Below the pieces are notes generated by a model. It searched no databases, had not been told where the DNA came from, and saw nothing but the letters and a program-made list of their open reading frames with translations. Position numbers and translations under genes: made by a program. 64,000 nt of DNA from Cherax quadricarinatus (lineage: Eukaryota; Arthropoda; Malacostraca; Decapoda; Parastacidae), in the NCBI RefSeq assembly GCF_038502225.1, contig NW_027196476.1, forward strand, positions 25,001 through 89,000, read 5' to 3'. The stretch's first letter is position 1. Each line of letters begins with the position of its first letter. Of this stretch, positions 20,601 through 31,470 are shown in pieces.

Positions 20601-23600
20601 TATCCTTCAGAGTGCAGACACTGTACTTCACACGCCCAGAACCATAACATACCCTGCTATCCTTCAGAGTGCAGACACTGTACTTACCACGTCCAGAACC
20701 ATAACATACCCTGCTATCCTTCAGAGTGCAGACGCTGTACTTCCCACCTCCAGAACCATAACATACCCAGCTATCATTCAGAGCGAAGACACTGTACTTC
20801 CTACGTCCAGCACCATAACATACCCAGCTATCCTTCAGATTGCAGACACTGTACTTCCCACCAACAGTACCGTAACGTTCCCAGCCATCCTTCAGAGTGC
20901 AGGCACTGTACTCCCCACCTCCAGAACCATACCACACCCAGCTATCCTTAAGAGTGCAGACACTCTACTTCCCACCTCAAGAACCAAAACATTCCGGCTA
21001 TCATTCATAGTGCAGGCACTGTACTTCCCACCTCAAGAACCAAAACATTCCGGCTATCATTCATAGTGCAGGCACTGTACTTCCCACCTCCAGAACCAGA
21101 ACATACCCAGCCATTCTTCTGAATGCAGACACTGTACTTCCCACCTACAGAAACATCCTTCAGAGTGCATACACTGCACTTCCCACTTTCAAAACCATAA
21201 GATACCCAGCTATACGTCAGAGTGCAGGCACTGTACTTCCCACCTCCAGAACCATGACATACCAAGCTATCTTTCAGAGTGCAGACACTGTACTTTCCTC
21301 CTCCAGCACCATAACATACCCAGCTATCCCTCAGAGTGAAGACACGTACTTCCCACGCCCAGAACCATAACATACCCAGCTAGCCTTCAGAGTACAGACA
21401 CTGTACTTCCCACCTATTGAACCATAATATACACAGCACTCCCTCAGAGTGCAGACACTGTACTTCCCACCTCCAGCACCATAACATACCCAGCTATCCG
21501 TCAGAGTGAAGACACTGTACTACCCACGTAGAGTACCGTAACATACACAGCTATCATTCAGAGTTCAGGCACTGTACTTCCCACCTCCAGAACCATGAAA
21601 TACTGGGCTACCCTTCTGAGTGCAGACAGTGTACTTCCCATCTCCAGAACCATGACATACCCAGCCATCATTCAGAGTGCAGACTCTGTACTTCCCACGT
21701 CCAGCACCATAACATACCCAGTTATCCTTCAGAGTGCAGACACTGTACTACCCACCTAGAGTACCGTAACATACCCAGCTATCCTTCAGAGTGCAGACAC
21801 TGTACTTCCCAACTCCAACACCATAACATACCCTCCTATTATTCAGAGTGCAGACACTGTACTTCCCATCTCCAACACCATAACATACCCTCCTATTATT
21901 CAGAGGGCAGACACTGTACTTCCCTTCTATAGAACCATAACTTACCCAGCCATCCTTTAGAATGCAGACACTGTACTCCCCACCTCCAGAACCGTAACAT
22001 ACCCAGCTATCCTTCAGAGTGCAGACATTGTACTTCCTACCTAAAACACCATAACATACCCAGCTATCCTTCAGAGGGCAGACACTGTACTTCTCACCTC
22101 CAGAACCATAGCATACCAAGCTATCCTTCAGAATGCAGACACTGTACTTCCCACCTCCAGAACCGTAACATACTAAGATATCCTTCAGAGTGCAGACACT
22201 GTTCTTCCCACCTCGAGAACCATAACATACCCAGCTATCCTTCAGAGTGCAAACACTGTACATCACTCCACCAGAAGCATAACATACCCAGCCATCCTTC
22301 AGAGTGCAGACACTGTACTTCCCAGCTCCAACACCATAACATACCCAGCCATCCTTCAGAGTGCAGACACTGTACTTCCCACCTCCAGAACCATAACATA
22401 CCCAGCTATCCTTCAGAGTGCAGACACTGTACTTCCCACCTCCAGAACCATGACATACCCAGCTATCCTTCAGAGTGCAGACACTGTACTTCCCACGTCC
22501 AGAACCATAACATACCCAGCTAACCTTCAGAGTGCAGACACTGTACATCGCTCCTCCAGAACCATAACATACCCAGCTATCCTTCTGAGTGCAGACACTG
22601 TACTACCCAACTTCAGTACTGTAACATACCCAGCTATCCTTCAGAGTTTACTTCCCACCTAAAGAACCATAACATACCCAGCCATCCTTCAGTGTGCAGA
22701 CACTGTACTTCCCATCACCAGAACCATAACATACCCAGCCATCCTTCAGAGTGCAGACACTACTTCCCACAATCAGAACCATGACATACCCAGCTACCCT
22801 TCAGAGTACAGACACTGTACTTGCCACCTCCAGAACCATAACATACCCAGCTATCCTTCAGAGTGCAGACACTGTACTTCCCACCTCCAGAACCATAACA
22901 TACCCAGCTATCCTTCAGAGTGCAAACACTGCACTTCCCTCCTCGAGAACCATAACATACCCAGCTATCACTCAGAGTGCAGACACTGTACTTCCCTCCT
23001 CCAGAACCATAACATACCCAACTATCATTCAGAGTGCAGACACTGTGCTTCCCTCCTCGAGAACCATAACATACCCAGCCATCCTTCAGAGTGCAGAAAC
23101 TGTACTTCCCACCTCGAGAACCATAACATACCCAGCTATCCTTCAGAGTGCAGACACTGTACTTCCCACCTCCAGAACCATAACATACCCAGCTATTCTT
23201 CAGAGTGCAGACTCTGTACTTCCCACCTACAGAACCATAACATACCCAGCTATCCTTCAGAGTGCAGACACTGTACTTCCCACCTCCAGAACCGTAACAT
23301 ACCCAGCTATCCTTCTGAGTGCAGACACTGTACTTCCTACCTCCAGAACCATAACATACCAGCTATCCTTCTGAGTGCAGACACTGTACTTCCTACCTCT
23401 AGAACCATAACATACCCAGCTATCCTTCAGAGTGCAGACACTGTACTTCCCACCTCCAGAACCATAACATACCCAGCTATCCTTCTGAGTGCAGACACTG
23501 TACTTCCTACCTCTAGAACCATAACATACCCAGCTATCCTTCAGAGTGCAGACACTGTACTTCCTACCTCCATAACCATAACATACCCAGCTATCCTTCT

Positions 23601-26600
23601 GAGTGCAGACACTGTACTTCCCACCTACAGAACCATTACATACCCAGCTATCCTTCAGAGTGCAGACACTGTACTTCCCACCTCCAGAACCATAACATAC
23701 CCAGCTATCCTTCTGAGTGCAGACACTGTACTTCCCACCTCCAGAACCATAACATACCCAGCTATCCTTCAGAGTGCAGACACTGTACTTCCCACCTACA
23801 GAACCATTACATACCCAGCTATTCTTCAGAGTGCAGACACCGCACTTCCCTCCTCCAGAACCATAACATACCCAGCTATCCTTCAGAGTGCAGACACAGT
23901 ACTTCCCACCTACAGAACCATTACATACCCAGCTATCATTCAGAGTGCAGACACTGTGCTTCCCACCTCGAGAACCATAACATACCCAGCTATCCTTCAG
24001 AGTGCAAACACTGCACTTCCCTCCTCCAGAACCATAACATACCCAGCTATCATTCAGAGTGCAGACACTGTACTTCCCACCTCGAGAACCATAACATACC
24101 CAGCTATCCTTCAGAGTGCAGACACTGTGCTTCCCACCTCGAGAACCATAACATACCCAGCCATCCTTCAGAGTGCAGACACTGTGCTTCCCACCTCGAG
24201 AACCATAACATACCCAGCTATCCTTCAGAGTGCAGACACTGTACTTCCGACCTCCAGAACCATAACATTCCCGGCTATCCTTCAGAGTGCAGGCACTGCT
24301 ATTCCCACTTTCAAAACCATAAAATACCCAGCTATACGTCAGAGTGCAGACACTGTACTTCCCACCTCCAGAACCATGACATACCCAGCTATCTTTCAGA
24401 GTGCAGACACTGCACTTTCCTCCTCCAGCACCATAACTTACCCAGCTATCCATCAGAATGCAGACACTATACTTCCCACCTCCAGAACCATAACATACCC
24501 AGCTATCTTTCAGAGTGCAGACACTGTACTTCCCTCCTCCAGAACCATAACATACCTAGCTATCCCTCAGAGTGCAGACACTGTACTTGCCACGTCCAGA
24601 ACCATAACATACCCAGGTATCCTTTATAGTGCAGACACTGTACTTCCCATGTCCAGAACCTTAACATACCCTGATATCCTTCGGAGTGCAGACACTGTAC
24701 TTAGCAAGTCCAGAACCATAACATTCCCAGCCAACCTTCACAGTGTCGACACTGAACTTCCCTCCTCCAGAACCATTACATACCCATCCATCCTTCAGAG
24801 TGCATACACTGTAATTCCCATTTCCCGAACCATAACATACCCAGCTATCCTTCAAAGTGCAGACACTGTACTTCCCACCTCCAGAACCATAACATACCCA
24901 GCTATCCTTCAGAGTGCAGACACTGTACTTCCCACCTCCAGAACCATAACACACCCATCTATCCTTCAGAGTGCAGACACTGTACTTCCCACCTTCAGAA
25001 CCATAACATACCCATCTATCCTTCAGAGTGCAGACACTGTACTTCCCACCTCCAGAACCATAACATACCCAGCTAACCTTCAGAGTGCAGACACTGTACA
25101 TCGCTCCTCCAGAACCATAACATACCCAGCTATCCTTCTGAGTGCAGACACTGTACTACCCAACTTCAGTACTGTAACATACCCAGCTATCCTTCAGAGT
25201 TTACTTCCCACCTAAAGAACCATAACATACCCAGCCATCCTTCAGTGTGCAGACACTGTACTTCCCATCTCCAGAACCATAACATACCCAGCCATCCTTC
25301 AGAGTGCAGACACTACTTCCCACAATCAGAACCATGACATACCCAGCTACCCTTCAGAGTACAGACACTGTACTTGCCACCTCCAGAACCATAACATACC
25401 CAGCTATCCTTCAGAGTGCAGACACTGTACTTCCCACCTCCAGAACCATAACATACCCAGCTATCCTTCAGAGTGCAAACACTGCACTTCCCTCCTCGAG
25501 AACCATAACATACCCAGCTATCACTCAGAGTGCAGACACTGTACTTCCCTCCTCCAGAACCATAACATACCCAGCTATCATTCAGAGTGCAGACACTGTG
25601 CTTCCCTCCTCGAGAACCATAACATACCCAGCCATCCTTCAGAGTGCAGACACTGTACTTCCCACCTCGAGAACCATAACATACCCAGCTATCCTTCAGA
25701 GTGCAGACACTGTACTTCCCACCTCCAGAACCATAACATACCCAGCTATCCTTCAGAGTGCAGACTCTGTACTTCCCACCTACAGAACCATAACATACCC
25801 AGCTATCCTTCAGAGTGCAGACACTGTACTTCCCACCTCCAGAACCGTAACATACCCAGCTATCCTTCTGAGTGCAGACACTGTACTTCCTACCTCCAGA
25901 ACCATAACATACCCAGCTATCCTTCTGAGTGCAGACACTGTACTTCCTACCTCTAGAACCATAACATACCCAGCTATCCTTCAGAGTGCAGACACTGTAC
26001 TTCCCACCTCCAGAACCATAACATACCCATCTATCCTTCTGAGTGCAGACACTGTACTTCCTACCTCCATAACCATAACATACCCAGCTATCCTTCTGAG
26101 TGCAGACACTGTACTTCCTACCTCTAGAACCATAACATACCCAGCTATCCTTCAGAGTGCAGACACTGTACTTCCCACCTACAGAACCATTACATACCCA
26201 GCTATCCTTCAGAGTGCAGACACTGTACTTCCCACCTCCAGAACCATAACATACCCAGCTATCCTTCTGAGTGCAGACACTGTACTTCCCACCTCCAGAA
26301 CCATAACATACCCAGCTATCCTTCAGAGTGCAGACACTGTACTTCCCACCTACAGAACCATTACATACCCAGCTATCCTTCAGAGTGCAGACATCGCACT
26401 TCCCTCCTCCAGAACCATAACATACCCAGCTATCCTTCAGAGTGCAGACACTGTACGTCCCACCTACAGAACCATTACATACCCAGCTATCATTCAGAGT
26501 GCAGACACTGTGCTTCCCACCTCGAGAACCATAACATACCCAGCTATCCTTCAGAGTGCAAACACTGCACTTCCCTCCTCCAGAACCATAACATACCCAG

Positions 26601-26870
26601 CTATCATTCAGAGTGCAGACACTGTACTTCCCACCTCGAGAACCATAACATACCCAGCTATCCTTCAGAGTGCAGACACTGTACTTCCCACCTCGAGAAC
26701 CATAACATACCCAGCTATCCTTCAGAGTGCAGACACTGTGCTTCCCACCTCGAGAACCATAACATACCCAGCCATCCTTCAGAGTGCAGACACTGTGCTT
26801 CCCACCTCGAGAACCATAACATACCCAGCTATCCTTCAGAGTGCAGACACTGTACTTCCTACCTCCAGAT
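8697..26870. repeat. 57-bp minisatellite, about 315 copies (18 kb)
   Basis: The array is built on a 57-bp unit containing gcagacactgtacttccc, acctccagaaccataaca and tacccagctatccttcagag. Since 57 is 19 codons, a frame can stay open for many units. On + it reads as 19-aa repeats (CRHCTSHLQNHNIPSYPSE or SADTVLPTSRTITYPAILQ); on - as YGSGGGKYSVCTLKDSWVC. Stops and short deletions (54-bp and shorter units) break all frames many times. There are long-range duplications inside the array: 22450-23370 recurs 2553 bp downstream at 25003-25900, and rare variant units with a tactgtgcgatagcat core recur near 9347, 14071, 16101 and 20580. I see no sign that it is a gene. Confidence 0.95.
14537..14734. mobile_element. 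Foldback (inverted-repeat) insertion in the 57-bp array
   Basis: Non-satellite DNA inserted into the minisatellite. 14537-14705 is a near-perfect palindrome with arms of about 84 bp around 14621: the left arm starts gtaaagtaaaaggacac and the right arm ends gtccttttactttac. A short tail (atattgtcggtaattctacc) follows. A 13-bp direct repeat, acaaccataactt, lies on each side (14524-14536 and 14735-14747). It could be a target-site duplication, though part of it also matches the minisatellite. The arms carry the motif gcgaaacgttg...caataaa, also seen near 40.4 and 55.2 kb. No coding capacity; a MITE-like foldback is the best description. Confidence 0.8.
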
Positions 26871-27119
26871 GTGAAATCACGACCCCTCCTTCTGTCTGAA
26901 GAAAGATGAAGACTTCACCTCATGTTATGGTGACTGACACACTCGAGCGAAGTACTGAGCCATTTGCCCTTAACTGACACACACGGACGATGAACGTGGA
27001 CTCAGCACTGCCTTAAGTTCACATCTTGATGTGGGAGTAATACCTGGAAAAAATCTTGATAAATGTTCTCAAAATATAAACTGACGTGACCTTTGAGGCC
27101 CGTGGATGCTGCGAGGCAA
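26871..27119. other. Non-repetitive stretch, nothing recognised
   Basis: About 250 bp between the 57-bp minisatellite and the gagagatactggg array. I see no tandem repeat, no convincing open frame and no tRNA-like boxes. Confidence 0.5.
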
Positions 27120-28360
27120 AGATCAGAGATTCTGGGAGATGAGAGATACTGGGATGAGAGACACTGGGAGATGAGAGATACTGGGAGATGAGAGATACTG
27201 AGAGGTAAGAGATTCTGTGAAATGAGAGATACTGGTAGATGGGAGATTAAAAACCATACCACGGGCGGGATTGAACCCGCGGTCAGAGAGTCTCAAAAGT
27301 CCAGACCGCCGCGACGGTCTGTAGTTTTTAGACTCTCTGACCGCGGGTTCAATCCCGCCCGTGGTATCGTTTGTTTGCAATCGTGTCATTACGATTTCGT
27401 GAGTCAAGGTGAGAGATACTGGGAGATGAGAGGTTCTGTTAGATGAGAGATTCTGTGAGATGACAGATTGTGAGATGACAGATTCTGTGGAATGAGAGAT
27501 ACAGGGAGATGAGACATACTGGAAGATGAGAGAAACTGGAATGTGAGATATATTGGATGTGAGAGATACTTGGATGTGAGAGATATCTGGATGAGAGAGA
27601 TACTTGGATGTGAGAGATACTTTGATGTGAGAGATACTGGGAAGTGAGAGATACTGGGACGTGAGAAATATTTGAAAGTGAGAGAGATACTTGGATGAGA
27701 GAGATACTGGGATGTGAGAGATACTTTCATGCGAGAGATACTGGGATGTGAGAGATGCTGGGATGTGAGAGATGCTGGGATGTGAGAAATACTGGTATGT
27801 GAGAGATACTGGGAGATGAGAGATGCTGGGATGTGAAATATGCTTGGATGTGAGAAATACTGGGATGTGAGAGATACTGGGAGATGAGAGATGCTGGGAT
27901 GTGAAATATGCTTGGATGTGAGAAATACTGGGATGTGAGAGATACTGGGAGATGAGAGATGCTGTGATGTGAAATATACTTGGATGTGAGAAATACTGGG
28001 ATGTGAGAGATACTGGGAGATGAGAGATGCTGGGATGTGAAATATGCTTGGATGTGAGAAATACTGGGATGTGAGAGAAACTGGGAGATGAGAGATGCTG
28101 GGATGTGAAATATGCTTGGATGTGAGAAATACTGGGATGTGAGAGATACTGGGAGATGGGAGATGCTGGGATGTGAAATATGCTTGGATGTGAGAAATAC
28201 TGGGATGTGAGAGATACTGGGAGATGAGAGATGCTGGGATGTGAAATATGCTTGGATGTGAGAAATACTGGGATGTGAGAGATACTGGGAGATGAGAGAT
28301 GCTGAGGTGCGAGAGATACTGGGAGATGAGAAATACGTGGAGATGAGACAGGTAAACTTA
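27120..28360. repeat. 17-bp tandem array with a 68-bp higher-order unit
   Basis: The base unit is about 17 bp (gatgtgagagatactgg and variants). From about 27800 to 28310 four variants are fixed into a 68-bp unit; the subunit atgtgaaatatgcttgg recurs at exact 68-bp steps (27831, 27899 and so on) about seven times. The array is interrupted at 27247-27412 by a tRNA-SINE foldback. The antisense open frame (SHIPVFLTSKHISHPSISHL) is a by-product. Confidence 0.9.
27247..27412. mobile_element. tRNA-derived SINE foldback
   Basis: 27256-27367 is a dyad from ataccacgggcgggattg to caatcccgcccgtggtat, centred near 27311. Each arm carries a tRNA B-box-like sequence (gggttcaatccc on +, its complement on the left arm), so two tRNA 3' halves face each other. 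A SINE tail (tttgcaatcgtgtcattacg) follows on the right. It is inserted within the 17-bp array. It is not a functional tRNA because there is no acceptor stem or A box in either half. Confidence 0.75.
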
Positions 28361-28439
28361 CATATAACATAAACAGGTAGAGAGAAGAAGAGACAGAAAG
28401 AAATTTAATCAAATAATGAGAATGAAAGTGAGAAATGTC

Positions 28440-29262
28440 TCCATTTTCTACTGTTTCTTCTCCTCGTTTTCTTCCTCTTGTTCTTCTTCCTCTTCTTCCT
28501 CTTGTTCTTCTTCCTCTTGTTCTTCTTCCTCTTGTTCTTCTTCCTCTTGTTCTTCTTCCTCTTGTTCTTCTTCCTCTTGTTCTTCTTCCTCTTGTTCTTC
28601 TTCCTCTTCTTCCTCTTGTTATTCCTCTTGTTCTTCTTCCTCTTGTTCTTCTTTCTCTTGTTCTTCTTCCTCTTGTTCTTCTTCTTCTTGTTCTTCTTCC
28701 TCTTGTTCTTCTTCCTCTTGTTCTTCTTCCTCTTGTTCTTCTTCCTCTTGTTCTTCTTCCTCTTGTTATTCCTCTTGTTATTCCTCTTGTTATTCCTCTT
28801 GTTGTTCCTCCCCTTGTTCTTCCTCTTGTTCTTTCTCATGTTCTTCTTCCTCCTCTTGTTATCCCTCCTCCCGTTCTTCCTCTTGTTCTTCCTCTTGTTC
28901 TTCCTCTCGTTCTTCCTCTTGTTCTTCCTCTTGTTCTTCTTCCTGTTCTTGTTATTCCTCCTCTTGTTCTTCTTCCTCCCCTTGTTCTTCCTCTTGTTCT
29001 TCCTCTTGTTCTTCCTCTCGTTCTTCCTCTTGTTCTTCCTCTTGTTCTTCTTCCTGTTCTTGTTATTCCTCCTCTTGTTCTTCTTCCTCCCCTTGTTCTT
29101 CCTCTTGTTCTTCCTCTCGTTCTTCCTCTTGTTCTTTCTCTTGTTCTTCTTCCTCCCCTTGTTCTTCCTCTCGTTCTTCCTCTTGTTCTTCCTCTTGTTC
29201 TTCCTCTTGTTCTTCATGTTCTTCCTCTTCTTCCTCTTCTTGTTCTTGTCCTCCTTTTTCCG
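28440..29262. repeat. Pyrimidine-strand 12-bp minisatellite (ttcttcctcttg)n
   Basis: About 820 bp in which the + strand is almost all C/T with periodic G. Units are ttcttcctcttg and shorter forms. Both strands are open over long spans (Leu/Phe/Ser-rich on +, Lys/Asn/Arg-rich on -) because the unit has no stops, so these frames are not genes. Mirror-like purine/pyrimidine tracts such as this can form triplex DNA. Confidence 0.9.
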
Positions 29263-29275
29263 CCGCACTCAAGAC

Positions 29276-29376
29276 CACAACACAATAGCACTGCAGAAGG
29301 CCTACTGGCCCATGCTAGGCAGGTCAACCCACACCCACACATCTACTTGCCTAGCCCATGATTCTAACCTCATTCA
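29276..29376 (+). repeat. Dispersed repeat fragment (cactgcagaaggcctactgg)
   Basis: This holds gcctactggcccatgctagg followed by a caggtcaacccacacccaca stretch. The same core occurs in reverse orientation at 53045-53090 (cctagtatgggccagtaggc), so it is a dispersed repeat and not unique sequence. Family unknown. Confidence 0.6.
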
Positions 29377-29394
29377 GTAATTTGTTTTAATTAT

Positions 29395-29860
29395 CTACAA
29401 TTATTTTGCTGTACTAGGAATTTCCTGTATCCTTTCTAAATCTAAATTTCTCAAATTTGAATCCACTGCTGCGAGTTAAGTCTTAGATATTTTGCTTTTC
29501 TATTCTTTTTCTAAATCTAAATTTATTCAACTTGAATCCATTACTGAGTTAACCTTAGATACTTTAGTTTTCTAAATCCTTACTAAATCTAAATTATCCA
29601 ATTTGAATCCATTGCTGACAGTTAACATTAGATATTTTAGTTTTCTAAATCTTTTCTAAATCTAAATTATCCCACTTGAATCCATTCCTGGGAGTTATTC
29701 TTAGATAATTTACCTTCCTAAATTCTTTCTAAATCTAAATTATCCAACACGAATCCATTATTGGGAGTTAACATTAGATATCTTACTGTCCTAAATCCTC
29801 TCTAAATCTAAATTTTCTAAGTTGAATCCATTGCCTTGAATTAAGTCTCAGATATTTTCA
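29395..29860. repeat. 72-74-bp AT-rich tandem repeat, about six copies
   Basis: Units share tctaaatctaaatt, cttgaatccattgctg and agttaacattagatattt. The copies are quite diverged, suggesting an old array. A non-repetitive stretch (29861-29980) follows, in which I see nothing else. Confidence 0.8.
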
Positions 29861-29984
29861 GAACGAGATTATTATCCAACTTCGCTTTTCCCAGATTTTC
29901 CGACGTAAAGTTGATCACATCCTCAACACTGCGCCGCAGCACACAGAATAAATTTGGGGCCATTAGTCTTTTTTCGTAGGATAG

Positions 29985-31245
29985 ACAGTGTTTTCAGTCT
30001 ATCTTCGTAGGATAGACAGTGTTTTCAGTCTATCTTCGTAGGATAGACAGTGTTTTCAGTCTATCTTCGTAGGATAGACAGTGTTTTCAGTCTATCTTCG
30101 AAGGATAGACAGTGTTTTCAGTCTATCTTCGTAGGACAGACAGTGTTTTCAGTCTATCTTCGTAGGATAGACAGTGTTTTCAGTCTATCTTCGTAGGATA
30201 GACAGTGTTTTCAGTCTATCTTCGTAGGACAGACAGTGTTTTCAGTCTATCTTCGTAGGATAGACAGTGTTTTCAGTCTATCTTCGTAGGATAGACAGTG
30301 TTTTCAGTCTATCTTCGTAGGATAGACAGTGTTTTCAGTCTATCTTCGTAGGATAGATAATTTCCTCAGTCAATCTGCGTAGGATAGAGAGTGTTTTCAG
30401 TCTGTCTTCGAAGGATAGACATTGTCTTCAGTCTATCTTCGTAGGATAGACAGTGTTTTCAGTCTATCTTCGTAGGATAGACAGTGTTTTCAGTCTATCT
30501 TCGTAGGATAGACAGTGTTTTCAGTCTATCTTCGTAGGATAGACAGTGTTTTCAGTCTATCTTCGTAGGATAGACAGTGTTTTCAGTCTATCTTCGTAGG
30601 ATAGACAGTGTTTTCAGTCTATCATCGTAGGATAGATAACTTCCTCAGTCTATCTGCGTTGGATAGACAGTATCGTCAGTCTATCTTCGTAGGATAGACA
30701 GTGTCCTCAGTCTATCTTTGAAAGATAGACAACGTGTCATTCTATCTGCGTAAGATAGAAGTGTCTCCAGTGTATCTTTGAAGGGTAGACAGTGTCCTCA
30801 GTCTATCTTTGAAAGATAGACAGTGTCCTCATTCTATCTGCGTAAGATAGCAACTGTCCTCAGTCTATCTTTGAAAGATAGACAGTGTCGTCATTCTATC
30901 TGCGTAAGATAGTAACTGTCCTCAGTCTATCTTTGAAAGGTAGACAGTGTCGTCATTCTATCTGCGTAAGATAGCAACTGTCCTCAGTCTATCTTTGAAA
31001 GATAGACAGTGTCGACATTCTATCTGCGTAAGATAGCAACTGTCCTCAGTCTATCTTTGAAAGATAGACAGTGTCGACATTCTTTCTGCGTAAGATAGCA
31101 ACTGTCCTCAGTCTATCTTTGAAAGATAGACAGTATCGTCATTCTATCTGCGTAAGATAGTAACTGTCCTCAGTCTATCTTTGAAAGATAGACAGTATCG
31201 TCATTCTATCTGCGTAAGATAGTAACTGTCCTCAGTCTATCTTCA
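29985..31245. repeat. 31-bp hairpin-forming tandem array (31-mer, then 62-bp dimer)
   Basis: From about 29990 to 30690 a 31-bp unit (cttcgtaggatagacagtg plus ttttcagtctat) repeats. Each junction holds the dyad GTCTATC-ttcgtag-GATAGAC. From about 30700 two diverged units alternate as a 62-bp dimer. One carries a perfect 10-bp dyad, GTCTATCTTT-g-AAAGATAGAC; the other carries CTATCT-gcgta-AGATAG. There are about 40 units in all. Stem sequence changes while pairing is kept. Confidence 0.9.
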
Positions 31246-31470
31246 CAGGAAAGATTTCTGATACTTGGGATCAGTTTTCTCATCCTTTACTGTAAGTTAT
31301 CCAGTGAATTTATATCTATTCTCCTCTTGCTTCTTCTTCTCCTCTTCTTCCTCCTCCTCCTCCTTCTCCCCCTTTTCTTCTTCCTCTTTCTTATCTTCCT
31401 CCTCGTCCTCCTCTTTTCTTATCTGTCACTTTGTTCTTCAAGCAACAGGTATTTATTGCAAGTGTTATGT
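31246..31470. other. Spacer with pyrimidine-rich tract
   Basis: A short unique segment followed by a C/T-rich tract (about 31315-31425, cttcttcttctcctcttcttc-like) and a brief stretch leading into the 37-bp array. No gene seen. Confidence 0.6.

Noticed and set aside
28405..29268. Lys/Asn-rich nuclear protein on the minus strand
   Set aside because: Translation of a 12-bp pyrimidine/purine minisatellite; all three + frames are open too.
29985..31245. CRISPR-like array (31-bp repeats with dyads)
   Set aside because: There are no variable spacers; units are directly adjoining and the surroundings are eukaryotic transposons.
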